Below, in pieces: positions 1 to 7,385 of a stretch of 11,541 nt of DNA. Every line of letters begins with the position of its first letter. Within the stretch, counting starts at the first letter, position 1. The notes below the pieces were generated by a model, which was not told the DNA's origin, ran no database searches, and worked only from the letters and a program-made list of their open reading frames with translations. The position numbers and the translations under genes are program-made. The DNA comes from JBCBEX01 sp039177895 (GTDB lineage: Bacteria; Bacteroidota; Rhodothermia; Rhodothermales; Rubricoccaceae). Where the stretch lies: positions 1 to 11,541 of the forward strand of contig JBCDFO010000129.1 of the NCBI GenBank assembly GCA_039177895.1. Reading direction: 5' to 3'.

Positions 1-901
1 CCGAGGTGCCGGTGTAGAGCGGGGGCGCGACGCCGTCGCAGTTGAGCGACGGGTACGAGGCCAGCGCTGCGTTCGTGTGCCCCGGCAGGTCAATCTCGGG
101 GACGACGGTGACGTAGCGCTCAGCCGCGTACTGCACGAGCGTGGCGTACTCCTCCAGCGTGTAGAAGCCCCCCGGCCCGCCGCCGACCGCCGTGCTGCCG
201 CCGATCTCGGTCAGGCGCGGCCAGCCTGGAATCTCGATGCGCCAGCCCTGGTCGTCGGAGAGGTGAAGGTGGAGTCGGTTGAGCTTGTGCAGCGCCATCA
301 GGCCGATCACGCGCCGCACCTCATCGGGGCCGAAGAAGTGGCGGGACACATCGAGCATCATCCCACGCCAACCGAAGCGCGGGCGGTCCACCACGCGGCC
401 CGCCGGGACGGTCAGCGGGACGGGAAAGGCGGCGGCATACTCGACGGCCGCTGGGAGCAGTTGCCGGAGCGTCTGCGTGGCGTAGAACCAGCCCGCCGGG
501 GCGTTCGCGGCCAGCGTGACCTGCGCAGGCGTGATCGTGAGGACGTAGCCCTCTGTGCCTAGCGAGTCCGGCGCGTCGCCCGAGAAGACGATGGCAGGCG
601 GTGCGTCGAGCCGCGTCGTGCGGGTGTAGGCGCGGGCCTCGACCACGCGCGGCCGGGTGTCGGCGCCAAAGGCCAGGAGGTCGACCAGCATCGCTGCGAT
701 GCGCAGGGCATCGAGGTCGCCGTCGGGGACGAGGAGCGGGGTCTCGGGCGTGACGGTGAACACGCCGGACGCGTCCCACGTCGCCTCCAGCGGAGCTGGC
801 AGCAGGGCGGGCTGGGCGGCCATCGGCGAAGCGAACGCAGCGACAGTCAGCAACACCGCCAGGACTAGCGGGAGACGAGGGAGCAGGAGCGAACGAGCCA
901 T
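1..901 (-). CDS. Secreted GH20 beta-N-acetylhexosaminidase, N-terminal 300 residues (cut by left edge)
   Basis: Glycoside hydrolase family 20 enzymes remove terminal N-acetylglucosamine or N-acetylgalactosamine from chitin fragments, glycans or wall sugars. The ATG at 901-899 begins a typical signal peptide (hydrophobic stretch around residues 5-25, ending near Ala-Ala-Gln at 28-30), so the product is exported. Residues about 30-165 form the alpha/beta GH20b-type N-terminal domain. The catalytic barrel then starts with FGWRGMMLDVSRHF (177-190), HLHLSDDQGWR (211-221) and PEIDLPGH (268-275), all hallmark GH20 segments. The frame is open to position 1, so the C-terminal part, including the expected catalytic Asp-Glu pair (usual context HxGGDE), lies outside the window and activity cannot be judged. 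No Shine-Dalgarno is visible. The start lies 27 bp after the stop of the beta-helix gene on the same strand, suggesting co-transcription. Family assignment is secure; the substrate is unknown. Confidence 0.93.
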   Translation of the reverse strand, partial: MARSLLLPRLPLVLAVLLTVAAFASPMAAQPALLPAPLEATWDASGVFTVTPETPLLVPDGDLDALRIAAMLVDLLAFGADTRPRVVEARAYTRTTRLDAPPAIVFSGDAPDSLGTEGYVLTITPAQVTLAANAPAGWFYATQTLRQLLPAAVEYAAAFPVPLTVPAGRVVDRPRFGWRGMMLDVSRHFFGPDEVRRVIGLMALHKLNRLHLHLSDDQGWRIEIPGWPRLTEIGGSTAVGGGPGGFYTLEEYATLVQYAAERYVTVVPEIDLPGHTNAALASYPSLNCDGVAPPLYTGTS

Positions 902-928
902 CGGCGGCGGGAAAGGCCAACGGTAGGC

Positions 929-3223
929 TCAGCGGGCGACCGTCAGCGTGTGCGTGGCCTCGATGCGCGCGCTGGCGTCGAGGAGGCGGACGAGGTAGAG
1001 GCCCGGCGTCCAGCGGCTCGCATCGAGCGCAAGCGGCGTCGCGGCGCGTAGGGCGACCTCGCGCGACAGGATACGCCGCCCCAGCATGTCGACAACCTCC
1101 AGCCGATACGTCCCCGTCGCCGCGACATCGAAGCGCACTGAAGTCGCCGTGGGGTTGGGATACGGCGCGCCCAGCGTGAGCGAGGCCGCCATCGGCACAT
1201 CGGTTTCCGCGTCCACGGTGCGCGCACAGGCTTCCTCCGCGTCGTCGGCGTCGAGGAACGGCGTACGAACCGCGAGCGGATTTGCCCCCACGCGGTCGAA
1301 GCAACTCGGGAGGCAGTCGAAGCGCGGGCAGGCCGGAGCTTCAGTGGCAAGGCGCGGGTCGGCGTCGAAGCGGAGCGCGTCCCAGTTGGCCGGGCGCCAG
1401 AGTTCGGTGTACGCGTCGCCGTCCCATGGCAGCAGCGCGTCGCTGTAGCTGGCGTCATAGGCCATCAGGTCACGCCACTCGGCGAGGTCGTTGGTGGTGC
1501 GGAAGACCCACGGCTGGTCGAGCGCGGCCATGGCGAAGGCGGCGTGCGAGGCATCGGTGGGGTCGCCGTCGTGCGAGAGGATGCGGTTGCCCGCGAGCGT
1601 GTTCGTGCGCACGATGTCGAGGCGGGCGCTCTCGAGCTGGATCTCGTACCCTTCCCCGCCGATGGGCGCGAGGTCAGGCCGGTTGTCGAGCGTCGCGTTG
1701 CCGACGATGAGGTTGTTGTAGAGCCGCGTGTTGTGGACCTGGTCGGTGACCTCGGCGAGGTCGCGGATGTAGACGCCGTTGCCCTCGTTGCCCGTAATCG
1801 TGTTCCAGACGAGGGTGTTGTCCGACGTGGCCTGCGTGAGGATGCCCGCGCCGGAGGCGTCGGTCGCGAAGGCGGGGGGCCGGACCGTCCGCGCGATGAC
1901 GTTGTGCTGAACCAGGGTGCGCCTCGAATTGAGTTCCAGGAAGACGCCCGCGAACCAGTTGTCCAGGAAGTAGCTCCCCTCGACGACGTTCTCGGAGGCG
2001 TCGGTGTCGAACCAGAGTCCGGGGCCGCGATTGCCCTCAGCGCGGAGCCGCCGGACGAGGTTGCGCGAGGAGTAGACCAGCTTCATGCCGCCGGCCTCCC
2101 AGCTGTTGTCGTAGCCGCGTGCGTTGTTGAAGCGCACCGTCGTGTCGATGAAGTAGCAGTCGTTGCAGATGCCCTCGATGCCGATCTGGCCGTTGTATTG
2201 CGCGACGGTGTTCTCGACGAAGTGGCCGCGCCCGCCGTTGTCGCGGTCGGCCCCCATCTGGAAGCCGATGGCCGGGTGGAACTCGGCCGTAACGAACTCG
2301 AAGCGGGAGCCCTGACCGCCGGGGCAGATCGCCCCCTGCGTGGGGAAGTTGTTGGTGTGTCGGAAGATGACATCGCGCACCAGGAAGTGACCGGGCGACT
2401 CGACCGACCCGCACCGCTGGACCGCGCTGGCTGGCCCAGCCCCAGCATTCACGTCCGGGCGGAAGCCCCAGGGCCGGACGCCGAGCATCGGTCGGAGTTG
2501 GTCAAGCGTGGCGTCGTTGGCCCCGCCGAAGAAGCGGACATAGAGCGTCGGCACGCCCGTGTCGGGGTCGAACTCGGCGTAGTAGGAACCGTAGCGCTGC
2601 ATCTCCGGGTCGGCGGCCTGCGCGCTCACCTCAGCGCGCGTGGCGACCGGGAGGAGCGGGTGCCCGTCCCAGAGCGCCTCGCCCTCCGCGCCGTCGTCGG
2701 CGAGCGCACCGCTCACGGGCTGCTCCGACTGCGCGACGAGCACGATGCGGTTCATCACGTGCGCCGCCGCGATGGGGTTGGGGAGCGGGTTGCCGTCGTT
2801 GTCTGTGTTGAACGGGGGATAGGCAAAATCGACCCACGAGAATCCCTCGTCTTCGAGGCCGCTCTCGGTCCAGCGCCATACCCACGTGTCGCCCTCGCGC
2901 GTCCAGCCGTTCGGGATCGGGTGCGCGCCCGAGACCACCACGAGACCCTCGTCTCCCGGCGCGGGCTCGAAGGTGATGCGCGCGTCCGGCGTGCCCGCCA
3001 CGCTGGGGAAAAGGGTCTCGTAGTAGACGCCGCGCCGGAGCAGGACGGTGTCGCCGGGGCGCGCCGCCGCCGCTGCCGCCGTGATCGAGGCAAACGGGCG
3101 GGCTTCAGAGCCATCGCCGCCGGGGGCAGCGTCGGGGGCGACGTAGAGCTGCCCCGAGACCGTTGGCAGCGCACAGGCGAGGAGCGCAGCGGCAAGAGCG
3201 ACGCGTGCAAATGGTAGAAACAT
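929..3223 (-). CDS. Secreted right-handed parallel beta-helix protein with C-terminal T9SS-type sorting domain
   Basis: A 764-residue exported protein of unknown exact function. An in-frame TTG lies further upstream at 3265, but ATG 3223 is preferred because it directly precedes a normal signal peptide (residues 1-24, ending TVSG). Residues about 25-75 match the DUF1565-like opening of beta-helix proteins (LYVAPDAAPGGDGSE, RPGDTVLLRRGVYYE). Residues about 270-600 carry the repeating short-strand, Asn-rich turns of a pectate-lyase-like helix, for example AGGMKLVYSSRNLVRRLRA, GPGLWFD and LVQHNVIART. Several Cys residues (such as ICNDCYF) could form disulfides. The last ~80 residues (LGAPYPNPTATSVRFDV, then VDMLGRRI and GLYLVRLLD) form a Por secretion/T9SS type A sorting domain that directs export and surface anchoring. 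Such folds occur in polysaccharide lyases, epimerases and adhesins. I cannot identify a lyase family or catalytic residues. The neighbouring GH20 gene suggests a role in glycan binding or breakdown, which is inference. Confidence 0.88.
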   Translation of the reverse strand: MFLPFARVALAAALLACALPTVSGQLYVAPDAAPGGDGSEARPFASITAAAAAARPGDTVLLRRGVYYETLFPSVAGTPDARITFEPAPGDEGLVVVSGAHPIPNGWTREGDTWVWRWTESGLEDEGFSWVDFAYPPFNTDNDGNPLPNPIAAAHVMNRIVLVAQSEQPVSGALADDGAEGEALWDGHPLLPVATRAEVSAQAADPEMQRYGSYYAEFDPDTGVPTLYVRFFGGANDATLDQLRPMLGVRPWGFRPDVNAGAGPASAVQRCGSVESPGHFLVRDVIFRHTNNFPTQGAICPGGQGSRFEFVTAEFHPAIGFQMGADRDNGGRGHFVENTVAQYNGQIGIEGICNDCYFIDTTVRFNNARGYDNSWEAGGMKLVYSSRNLVRRLRAEGNRGPGLWFDTDASENVVEGSYFLDNWFAGVFLELNSRRTLVQHNVIARTVRPPAFATDASGAGILTQATSDNTLVWNTITGNEGNGVYIRDLAEVTDQVHNTRLYNNLIVGNATLDNRPDLAPIGGEGYEIQLESARLDIVRTNTLAGNRILSHDGDPTDASHAAFAMAALDQPWVFRTTNDLAEWRDLMAYDASYSDALLPWDGDAYTELWRPANWDALRFDADPRLATEAPACPRFDCLPSCFDRVGANPLAVRTPFLDADDAEEACARTVDAETDVPMAASLTLGAPYPNPTATSVRFDVAATGTYRLEVVDMLGRRILSREVALRAATPLALDASRWTPGLYLVRLLDASARIEATHTLTVAR

Positions 3224-3276
3224 GGTGGAGACGAGCCAACGATGGAGGGACGCAAGGCCACGCAAACGCAGTGCCT

Positions 3277-3305
3277 AGCATAGCGCCCACCGCCATCAAC
3301 GGCAA
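3277..3305 (-). promoter_or_regulatory. Candidate sigma70-like promoter for the beta-helix/GH20 unit
   Basis: Read on the minus strand, TTGCCG (3305-3300) and TATGCT (3282-3277) are separated by exactly 17 nt. Each hexamer matches the sigma70 consensus at 4 of 6 positions. It lies about 50 bp upstream of the ATG at 3223 and downstream of the msrAB terminator-like hairpin, which is the right place to start a new transcript. Rhodothermota/Bacteroidota promoters may deviate from this consensus, so this is a pattern match only. Confidence 0.35.
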
Positions 3306-3309
3306 GGAC

Positions 3310-3337
3310 GCCCTACTGATGAGGCCCTACCGATGAG
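3310..3337. repeat. Two tandem copies of a 14-bp direct repeat
   Basis: GCCCTACTGATGAG (3310-3323) is followed without a gap by GCCCTACCGATGAG (3324-3337), identical at 13 of 14 positions. The pair ends 4 bp before the -35-like hexamer of the candidate promoter at 3277-3305. It could be a tandem binding site for a regulator or a simple slippage duplication; the sequence alone does not decide. Confidence 0.7.
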
Positions 3338-3359
3338 AAGGCCGTACGCCACCAACGAG

Positions 3360-3395
3360 CACGCCCCGCGATGCACAGGGGCACCGCGGGGCGTG
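3360..3395 (-). terminator. GC-rich hairpin after msrAB, probable terminator
   Basis: A perfect 11-bp inverted repeat (CACGCCCCGCG at 3360-3370 against CGCGGGGCGTG at 3385-3395) encloses a 14-nt loop. Inside the loop a further 3-bp TGC/GCA pairing is possible after one mismatch. It begins 35 nt beyond the msrAB stop codon. No T-tract follows on the minus strand, so it is not a textbook intrinsic terminator. It may instead act as a 3'-end-stabilising structure. Confidence 0.5.
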
Positions 3396-3430
3396 GGGGG
3401 TATGGCGTGTTCCGGCTAGACGGCAGCGCG

Positions 3431-4666
3431 CTACGACTCGTCGCTCTCGGTAAAGAGGGAGAGGTACTGGCCGTAGCCCTCCGCTTCGAGTTGGTCGACG
3501 GGGATGAATCGCATCGCGGCAGAGTTCATGCAGTAGCGCAGGCCGGTCGGCGCAGGCCCGTCGTCGAAGACGTGGCCGAGGTGGCTGTCGGCGTGCTTGC
3601 TGCGCACCTCGATGCGCAGCATGCCGAGCGTGCGGTCCTCGTGCTCCTCGATCAACTCCTCGTGGAGCGGGCGCGTGAACGAAGGCCAACCCGTGCCCGA
3701 GTCGTACTTGTCCGTCGAGGAGAAAAGCGGCTCGCCGGAGACGATGTCCACGTAGATCCCGGCGTCCTTCTTGTCGTGGTACGGGTTGCGGAACGGACGC
3801 TCGGTGCCGTCCTCCTGCGTGACGTAGTACTGCACCTCTGTGAGGGAGGCGCGCAACTGCTCCTCCGACGGCTTCTCGTAGCCGCGGAACGACGCTACGG
3901 TGACGCGCTCGGGCGCTGCGGCAGAAGAGGTAGCCGACGTCGAGGGGGCAGGCGCTGGCTCGCCGAACCACGTCGCGTCGCTGGGGAGGCCGTCCTTCGA
4001 GATGTCGAAGCCCCAAGTGCGGCGCAGGAACGGCTTGCGGCCTGAGCCCTCGGCGTAGCTGCCGTAGCGCTCCGGGTTGGTGCGGTAGAAGTCCTGGTGG
4101 TAGTCATCCGCCGTGTAGAACGCGGTGTAGTCGCGGATCGGCGTCACGATGGGACCCGAGAACGGTCCGTTCTCCACGAGGTCGGCCTTCGACACCTCGG
4201 CCAGGCGCCGCTGCTCCTCGTCGTGGACGAAGATGGCCGACGTGTAGTGGTTGCCACGGTCGGCAAACTGGCCACCGTCGTCAGTCGGGTTGAACGTGCG
4301 CCAGAAGATGTTCAGGAGCAGTTGGTAGGACACCTGGTCCGGGTCATAGAAGACCTGAACCGCCTCGAGGTGGTCAGTCCGCCCACCCGCAACGTCGTTG
4401 TAGCTGGGGTTGGCCTCGGTGCCGCCCGAGAAGCCCGAGATCACCGCCTCGACGCCGTCGAAGCGCTCGAACGGCTGCTCCATGCACCAGAAGCACCCGC
4501 CGGCGAACGTCGCCACAGCCAGGTTGTCATCGGCCTGAAGTGAGGCGAGCGTAGTGGGCGCAGGCTCAGTAGCTGTGGGAGCCGCGTCGAGTTGGGGCGA
4601 GGCGCAGGCGGCCAGTGCCCACAACGCCAGGAGCGGAACCGCGGCTGCGAAAAGAGAACGGGTCAT
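3431..4666 (-). CDS. msrAB: Lipoprotein MsrA-MsrB fusion, peptide methionine sulfoxide reductase
   Basis: A bifunctional 411-residue enzyme that repairs oxidised methionine in proteins: MsrA reduces the S epimer and MsrB the R epimer. ATG 4666 is chosen because it starts a lipoprotein signal peptide with lipobox LAAC and lipidated Cys21. The open frame continues upstream to 4792, but that extension would bury the signal. MsrA spans about residues 50-220, with the catalytic motif GGCFWC (nucleophile Cys58) and the YHQDF segment. MsrB spans about 270-400, with YDSGTGWPSF and the catalytic RYCMNS. The CxxC zinc-binding pairs of some MsrBs are absent, and Thr occupies the site of a possible resolving Cys, as in many MsrBs. 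The lipid anchor implies repair in the envelope. The reductant partner is not in the window. The gene stands alone, with a hairpin behind it and a long intergenic region upstream; no Shine-Dalgarno is visible. Confidence 0.96.
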   Translation of the reverse strand: MTRSLFAAAVPLLALWALAACASPQLDAAPTATEPAPTTLASLQADDNLAVATFAGGCFWCMEQPFERFDGVEAVISGFSGGTEANPSYNDVAGGRTDHLEAVQVFYDPDQVSYQLLLNIFWRTFNPTDDGGQFADRGNHYTSAIFVHDEEQRRLAEVSKADLVENGPFSGPIVTPIRDYTAFYTADDYHQDFYRTNPERYGSYAEGSGRKPFLRRTWGFDISKDGLPSDATWFGEPAPAPSTSATSSAAAPERVTVASFRGYEKPSEEQLRASLTEVQYYVTQEDGTERPFRNPYHDKKDAGIYVDIVSGEPLFSSTDKYDSGTGWPSFTRPLHEELIEEHEDRTLGMLRIEVRSKHADSHLGHVFDDGPAPTGLRYCMNSAAMRFIPVDQLEAEGYGQYLSLFTESDES

Positions 4667-4789
4667 AACAGGAAGCGTGGATGGTCGGAGTCTGGAGGCA
4701 GGCGGTCGAGCCTGCGGCGCATAGACCCTGCAGATGCACGAAGTCTTACGAGGCACACCAGAGCAGCCCGTCTGAGGTTGCATGAAATC

Positions 4790-4824
4790 CATCTAGAGCC
4801 AGTCGGCAATGCGCCGTCTAGATG
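4790..4824. promoter_or_regulatory. 8-bp inverted repeat, possible operator
   Basis: CATCTAGA (4790-4797) and its perfect reverse complement TCTAGATG (4817-4824) are 19 nt apart. The position, 124-158 bp upstream of the msrAB start, would suit a dimeric regulator or a hairpin in a long leader. An 8-bp match can also arise by chance, so confidence is low. Confidence 0.3.
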
Positions 4825-4887
4825 AACCCTCAAGCAGGACAGATCAGGGTAGCTGTACTCCAGTTTCTTGGAGTCTGCATGGAGTGG

Positions 4888-5027
4888 CCACGTGGGTTTG
4901 ACATGAAGGGCCAAAGTTGCCTTACTTTTTCAGCACGCACATTGCACTCGTGTCAGACTATCCACCCCCAGGTCTGTCTCGGTGCGTACCACCACGTGCC
5001 CCGTAGTCTCCGCGCATGCTCCACGTG
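4888..5027. repeat. Three copies of CCACGTG in 140 bp of intergenic DNA
   Basis: The heptamer CCACGTG, containing the palindrome CACGTG, occurs at 4888-4894, 4992-4998 and 5021-5027. The cluster sits between the two divergent genes and upstream of the WecA-like start. The same word also occurs inside coding DNA near 2882 and 6398, so it is not rare in this genome. A regulatory meaning is only a possibility. Confidence 0.35.
4897..4930 (+). promoter_or_regulatory. Candidate promoter for the WecA-like gene
   Basis: TTTGACA (4897-4903) contains both a perfect sigma70 -35 (TTGACA) and the Bacteroidota -33 element TTTG. It is followed 22 nt after TTTG by TACTTTTT (4923-4930), which matches the Bacteroidota -7 element TAnnTTTG except for its last base. 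Spacing is slightly long, and a transcript would have an untranslated leader of about 165 nt before the TTG start at 5104. Confidence 0.3.
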
Positions 5028-5103
5028 TAAGGAGGCTTCACCGGTAGACGTGTATCCCGCGTCTGCTCCCGCACGCCCTTAATCGAACAGCCAGGCCTTC
5101 ATT

Positions 5104-6351
5104 TTGGCTTTCGTCCTCGCGCTGGCCGCGCCCTTCCCCTCATCGGTGCAGGCGCTGCTGGCTTCGACTCCATCCTGGGCCCTGCTAGCCCTGATCTTCG
5201 TTTCGGCACTGGGGGTGGCGCTGGCGGCCACGCCGGTGCTGCGAGACGCCGCGCTTCGCTACGGCTGGGTCGATGTCCCGGACGAGCGCAAGGTTCACCA
5301 GACGCCGATCCCTCGCGTGGGAGGCATCGCCATCTTCCTCGGGTTGACGCTCGGGCTTGGGCTGGCCTACCTCGTGCGGGACCTCCTCCCGTTCGTGATC
5401 CCCCCGCGGACCTGGGCGATCTGGATTGGTGCGCTCGTGCTCTTCGCCACGGGCCTCTACGACGACCTCTTTGGGCTCGGCTTCAAGCGCAAATTCGTTG
5501 TGCAACTGGTCGTGGCCTACGCCATGGTGGCAGCAGGCTTTCACTTCCGTCTCGAGGGCGTACCTCTGCTCGGCGACCTAGGCGTCTACCATCAGTTGTG
5601 GATCGCGCTGCCGTTCACGCTGCTGTGGATCGTCGGCATCATGAACGCCATCAACCTGCTTGACGGCCTCGATGGTCTCGCTGCGGGTGTGAGCCTGATC
5701 GCGCTGCTGGCGCTCGCGGTAGCGTTTGCCGGGAACGGCGATGTGGGCATGGTGGTGCTCGCGCTGGCCCTCGCCGGCGGTATCGTGGGCTTCCTGGTCT
5801 ACAACTTCAACCCGGCGTCCATCTTCATGGGTGACAGCGGGAGTCTCGTCCTCGGCTTCATGCTGGCGATGTACAGCATCCAGGGAGTAGGCCAGGCCGA
5901 CCCGATGCTCGCCCTAGTCGTTCCTATCGTCGCGCTGGGGCTGCCGATCATGGACACTTCGGTGACCTTCTTCCGCCGCCTTGCGCAGAACCGTTCGCCG
6001 TTCATGCCGGACGGGGATCACATCCACCACCGGGTCCGCCAGCACACGGTGTCGCACCGGCAGGCTGTGCTGGTGCTCTACGCCATCGGCGTAGTGTTCG
6101 GAGCCACGGCTGTGCTCGTGTCGACGGGCGGCATGCTGCGGGCAGCCCTGTTGATGGTTGGCTTGGTCGCGTTCATCTACGTACTCATCCGTCACCTCGG
6201 CTACGTCCGCCTCACCACCACAATGCGGCGTCTCTACGTACGGCGTCTCCTCCGGCAGCGCGCCAGTCAGCGCGAAGAGGACACGCGCCGCATCCCTGGG
6301 CGTCCTGTTCGCCGTGAGCGGGCCTCGGAGGTGCTCGCCGAGGCGAGCTAG
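5104..6351 (+). CDS. wecA: WecA/TagO-like undecaprenyl-phosphate sugar-1-phosphate transferase
   Basis: An integral membrane enzyme of the MraY/WecA family. It moves a sugar-1-phosphate, usually N-acetylglucosamine-1-phosphate, from a UDP-sugar to undecaprenyl phosphate, the first step of O-antigen, teichoic-acid-like or exopolysaccharide synthesis. Family landmarks are in order: the first cytoplasmic segment WVDVPDERKVHQTPIPRVGG (55-74), the Asp pair in LYDDLFGL (118-125), NAINLLDGLDG (181-191), GDSGS (244-248) and HIHH (306-309). About ten hydrophobic segments lie between them, and a basic tail of ~60 residues follows. The HIHH motif places it nearer WecA/TagO than MraY. The start is uncertain: TTG 5104 is the longest, GTG 5146 is possible, and an in-frame TAA lies at 5080. 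Neither has a good ribosome site. Its stop TAG shares one base with the GTG of the next gene, suggesting coupled translation. The exact sugar cannot be told from sequence. Confidence 0.92.
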   Translation: MAFVLALAAPFPSSVQALLASTPSWALLALIFVSALGVALAATPVLRDAALRYGWVDVPDERKVHQTPIPRVGGIAIFLGLTLGLGLAYLVRDLLPFVIPPRTWAIWIGALVLFATGLYDDLFGLGFKRKFVVQLVVAYAMVAAGFHFRLEGVPLLGDLGVYHQLWIALPFTLLWIVGIMNAINLLDGLDGLAAGVSLIALLALAVAFAGNGDVGMVVLALALAGGIVGFLVYNFNPASIFMGDSGSLVLGFMLAMYSIQGVGQADPMLALVVPIVALGLPIMDTSVTFFRRLAQNRSPFMPDGDHIHHRVRQHTVSHRQAVLVLYAIGVVFGATAVLVSTGGMLRAALLMVGLVAFIYVLIRHLGYVRLTTTMRRLYVRRLLRQRASQREEDTRRIPGRPVRRERASEVLAEAS

Positions 6352-7385
6352 TGCCTACAATGGAAGGCTACACGCCGCCGCTCTGGGCACGCAATGGCCA
6401 CGTGCAGACGGTGTGGGCCTCGCTGGGGCGTCGCGTCCCACCCGTGCCCTACGTGCGCGAACGCATTGCCACGGACGACGGCGACTTTCTGGACCTCGAT
6501 TGGGCGACAGCGGAGGCTGCTGAGCGCAAGACCGACCGCATCCTCGCGGTGATCTCGCACGGCTTGGAGGGCAACACGCACCGCACCTACGTCCAGGGCA
6601 TGGCGCACGCGCTGCGGGATCGCGGCTACGACGTGCTCGCGTGGAACTTCCGCGGCTGCAGCGAAGAGCCGAACCGGCTCCGGCGCAGCTACCACAGCGG
6701 GGCCACCGACGACCTCCGCCGCGTGCTGCAGCATGCCGAGGCAGAAGGGTACGCGCGATTCGCGCTGGTCGGGTTCAGCCTCGGCGGTAACCTCACGCTG
6801 AAATACCTCGCCGAGGAGGACGAGCATGCCCGGGCGCGTATCCAGGCCGCCGCAGCGATCTCGGTGCCCGTCGATCTGGCCGCCGGGGCGGCCCACCTCG
6901 CGCGCTGGAGCAACCGGGGCTACATGGCCTACTTCATGCGCAAGCTGCGCCGAAAAGTCCGCGAGAAGGCAACGCGCTTCCCTGACATCTCGACGGAGGG
7001 ACTCGATGCCATGCGCACGTTCCAGGCGTTCGACGATGCCTACACAGCGCCCATCCACGGCTTCCGCGACGCGCAGGATTACTGGGCCCGGTGCGCAGCC
7101 AAGCCCCATCTCCACCGCATCGCAGTGCCGACGTTGATCCTGAACGCGGCCGACGACCCCTTCCTGCCCAAGGCCTGCTACCCCCACGCCGAAGCCGCTG
7201 CGAATCCGCACCTCACGCTCGAGGTCCCGGCCTACGGCGGCCATGTCGGCTTTGTGACCGAGCGCGGTCCCTACTGGTCGGAGCGGCGCGTGGCCGCGTT
7301 CTTCGGGATGCATGCTGGAACAGCGGCGTTGTCCGCCGAGGTGCCGTTGTCCGGAGTGCATGCTGCTGACGGGCGTGGCTCCTGA
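6351..7385 (+). CDS. yheT: YheT-like alpha/beta hydrolase (AB-hydrolase-4 / UPF0017 family)
   Basis: A cytosolic alpha/beta-hydrolase fold protein related to E. coli YheT and to eukaryotic ABHD1/2/3 proteins. Members act as esterases or lipases, but the bacterial substrate is not established. Visible landmarks: the N-terminal ARNGHVQTVWASL (13-25), SHGLEGNTHRTYV (69-81) containing the oxyanion region, WNFRGCSEEPNR (98-109), the nucleophile elbow GFSLGGN (Ser143), NAADDPFLP (catalytic Asp at 268 or 269) and YGGHVGF (His298), so the triad is complete. The length of 344 residues is normal. GTG 6351 overlaps the upstream TAG by one base; ATG 6360, three codons later, is an equally good start. The last ~25 residues are low-complexity and overlap the start of the next gene. 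Confidence 0.92.
   Translation: MPTMEGYTPPLWARNGHVQTVWASLGRRVPPVPYVRERIATDDGDFLDLDWATAEAAERKTDRILAVISHGLEGNTHRTYVQGMAHALRDRGYDVLAWNFRGCSEEPNRLRRSYHSGATDDLRRVLQHAEAEGYARFALVGFSLGGNLTLKYLAEEDEHARARIQAAAAISVPVDLAAGAAHLARWSNRGYMAYFMRKLRRKVREKATRFPDISTEGLDAMRTFQAFDDAYTAPIHGFRDAQDYWARCAAKPHLHRIAVPTLILNAADDPFLPKACYPHAEAAANPHLTLEVPAYGGHVGFVTERGPYWSERRVAAFFGMHAGTAALSAEVPLSGVHAADGRGS

Larger units (their letters stand above)
4667..5103. other. 437-bp divergent intergenic region, no convincing gene
   Basis: This stretch separates msrAB (minus) from the WecA-like gene (plus), so it should hold the promoters of both. It reads as less GC-rich than its surroundings. Short open frames exist (for example 4822-5082 plus), but their products resemble nothing I know and have no clear start context. 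A GGAGG at 5031-5035 is followed only by a 10-codon GTG frame ending in TAA at 5080-5082. It also contains an 8-bp inverted repeat, three CCACGTG motifs and a candidate promoter, listed separately. No tRNA-like or IS-like structure is seen. Confidence 0.6.

Noticed and set aside
321..1304. 327-residue open frame on the minus strand
   Set aside because: Its product is Arg/Ala/Pro-rich with no domain, and it is out of frame with the clear GH20 and beta-helix genes; long shadow frames are expected at this GC content.
1544..3217. 557-residue open frame on the plus strand
   Set aside because: It is exactly antisense to the beta-helix gene, with a composition typical of a reverse-strand shadow (Val/Asp/Arg-rich), and resembles no family.
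4822..5082. Small plus-strand gene in the intergenic region
   Set aside because: The 86-residue product matches nothing, lacks a clear ribosome site, and no conserved pattern is visible.
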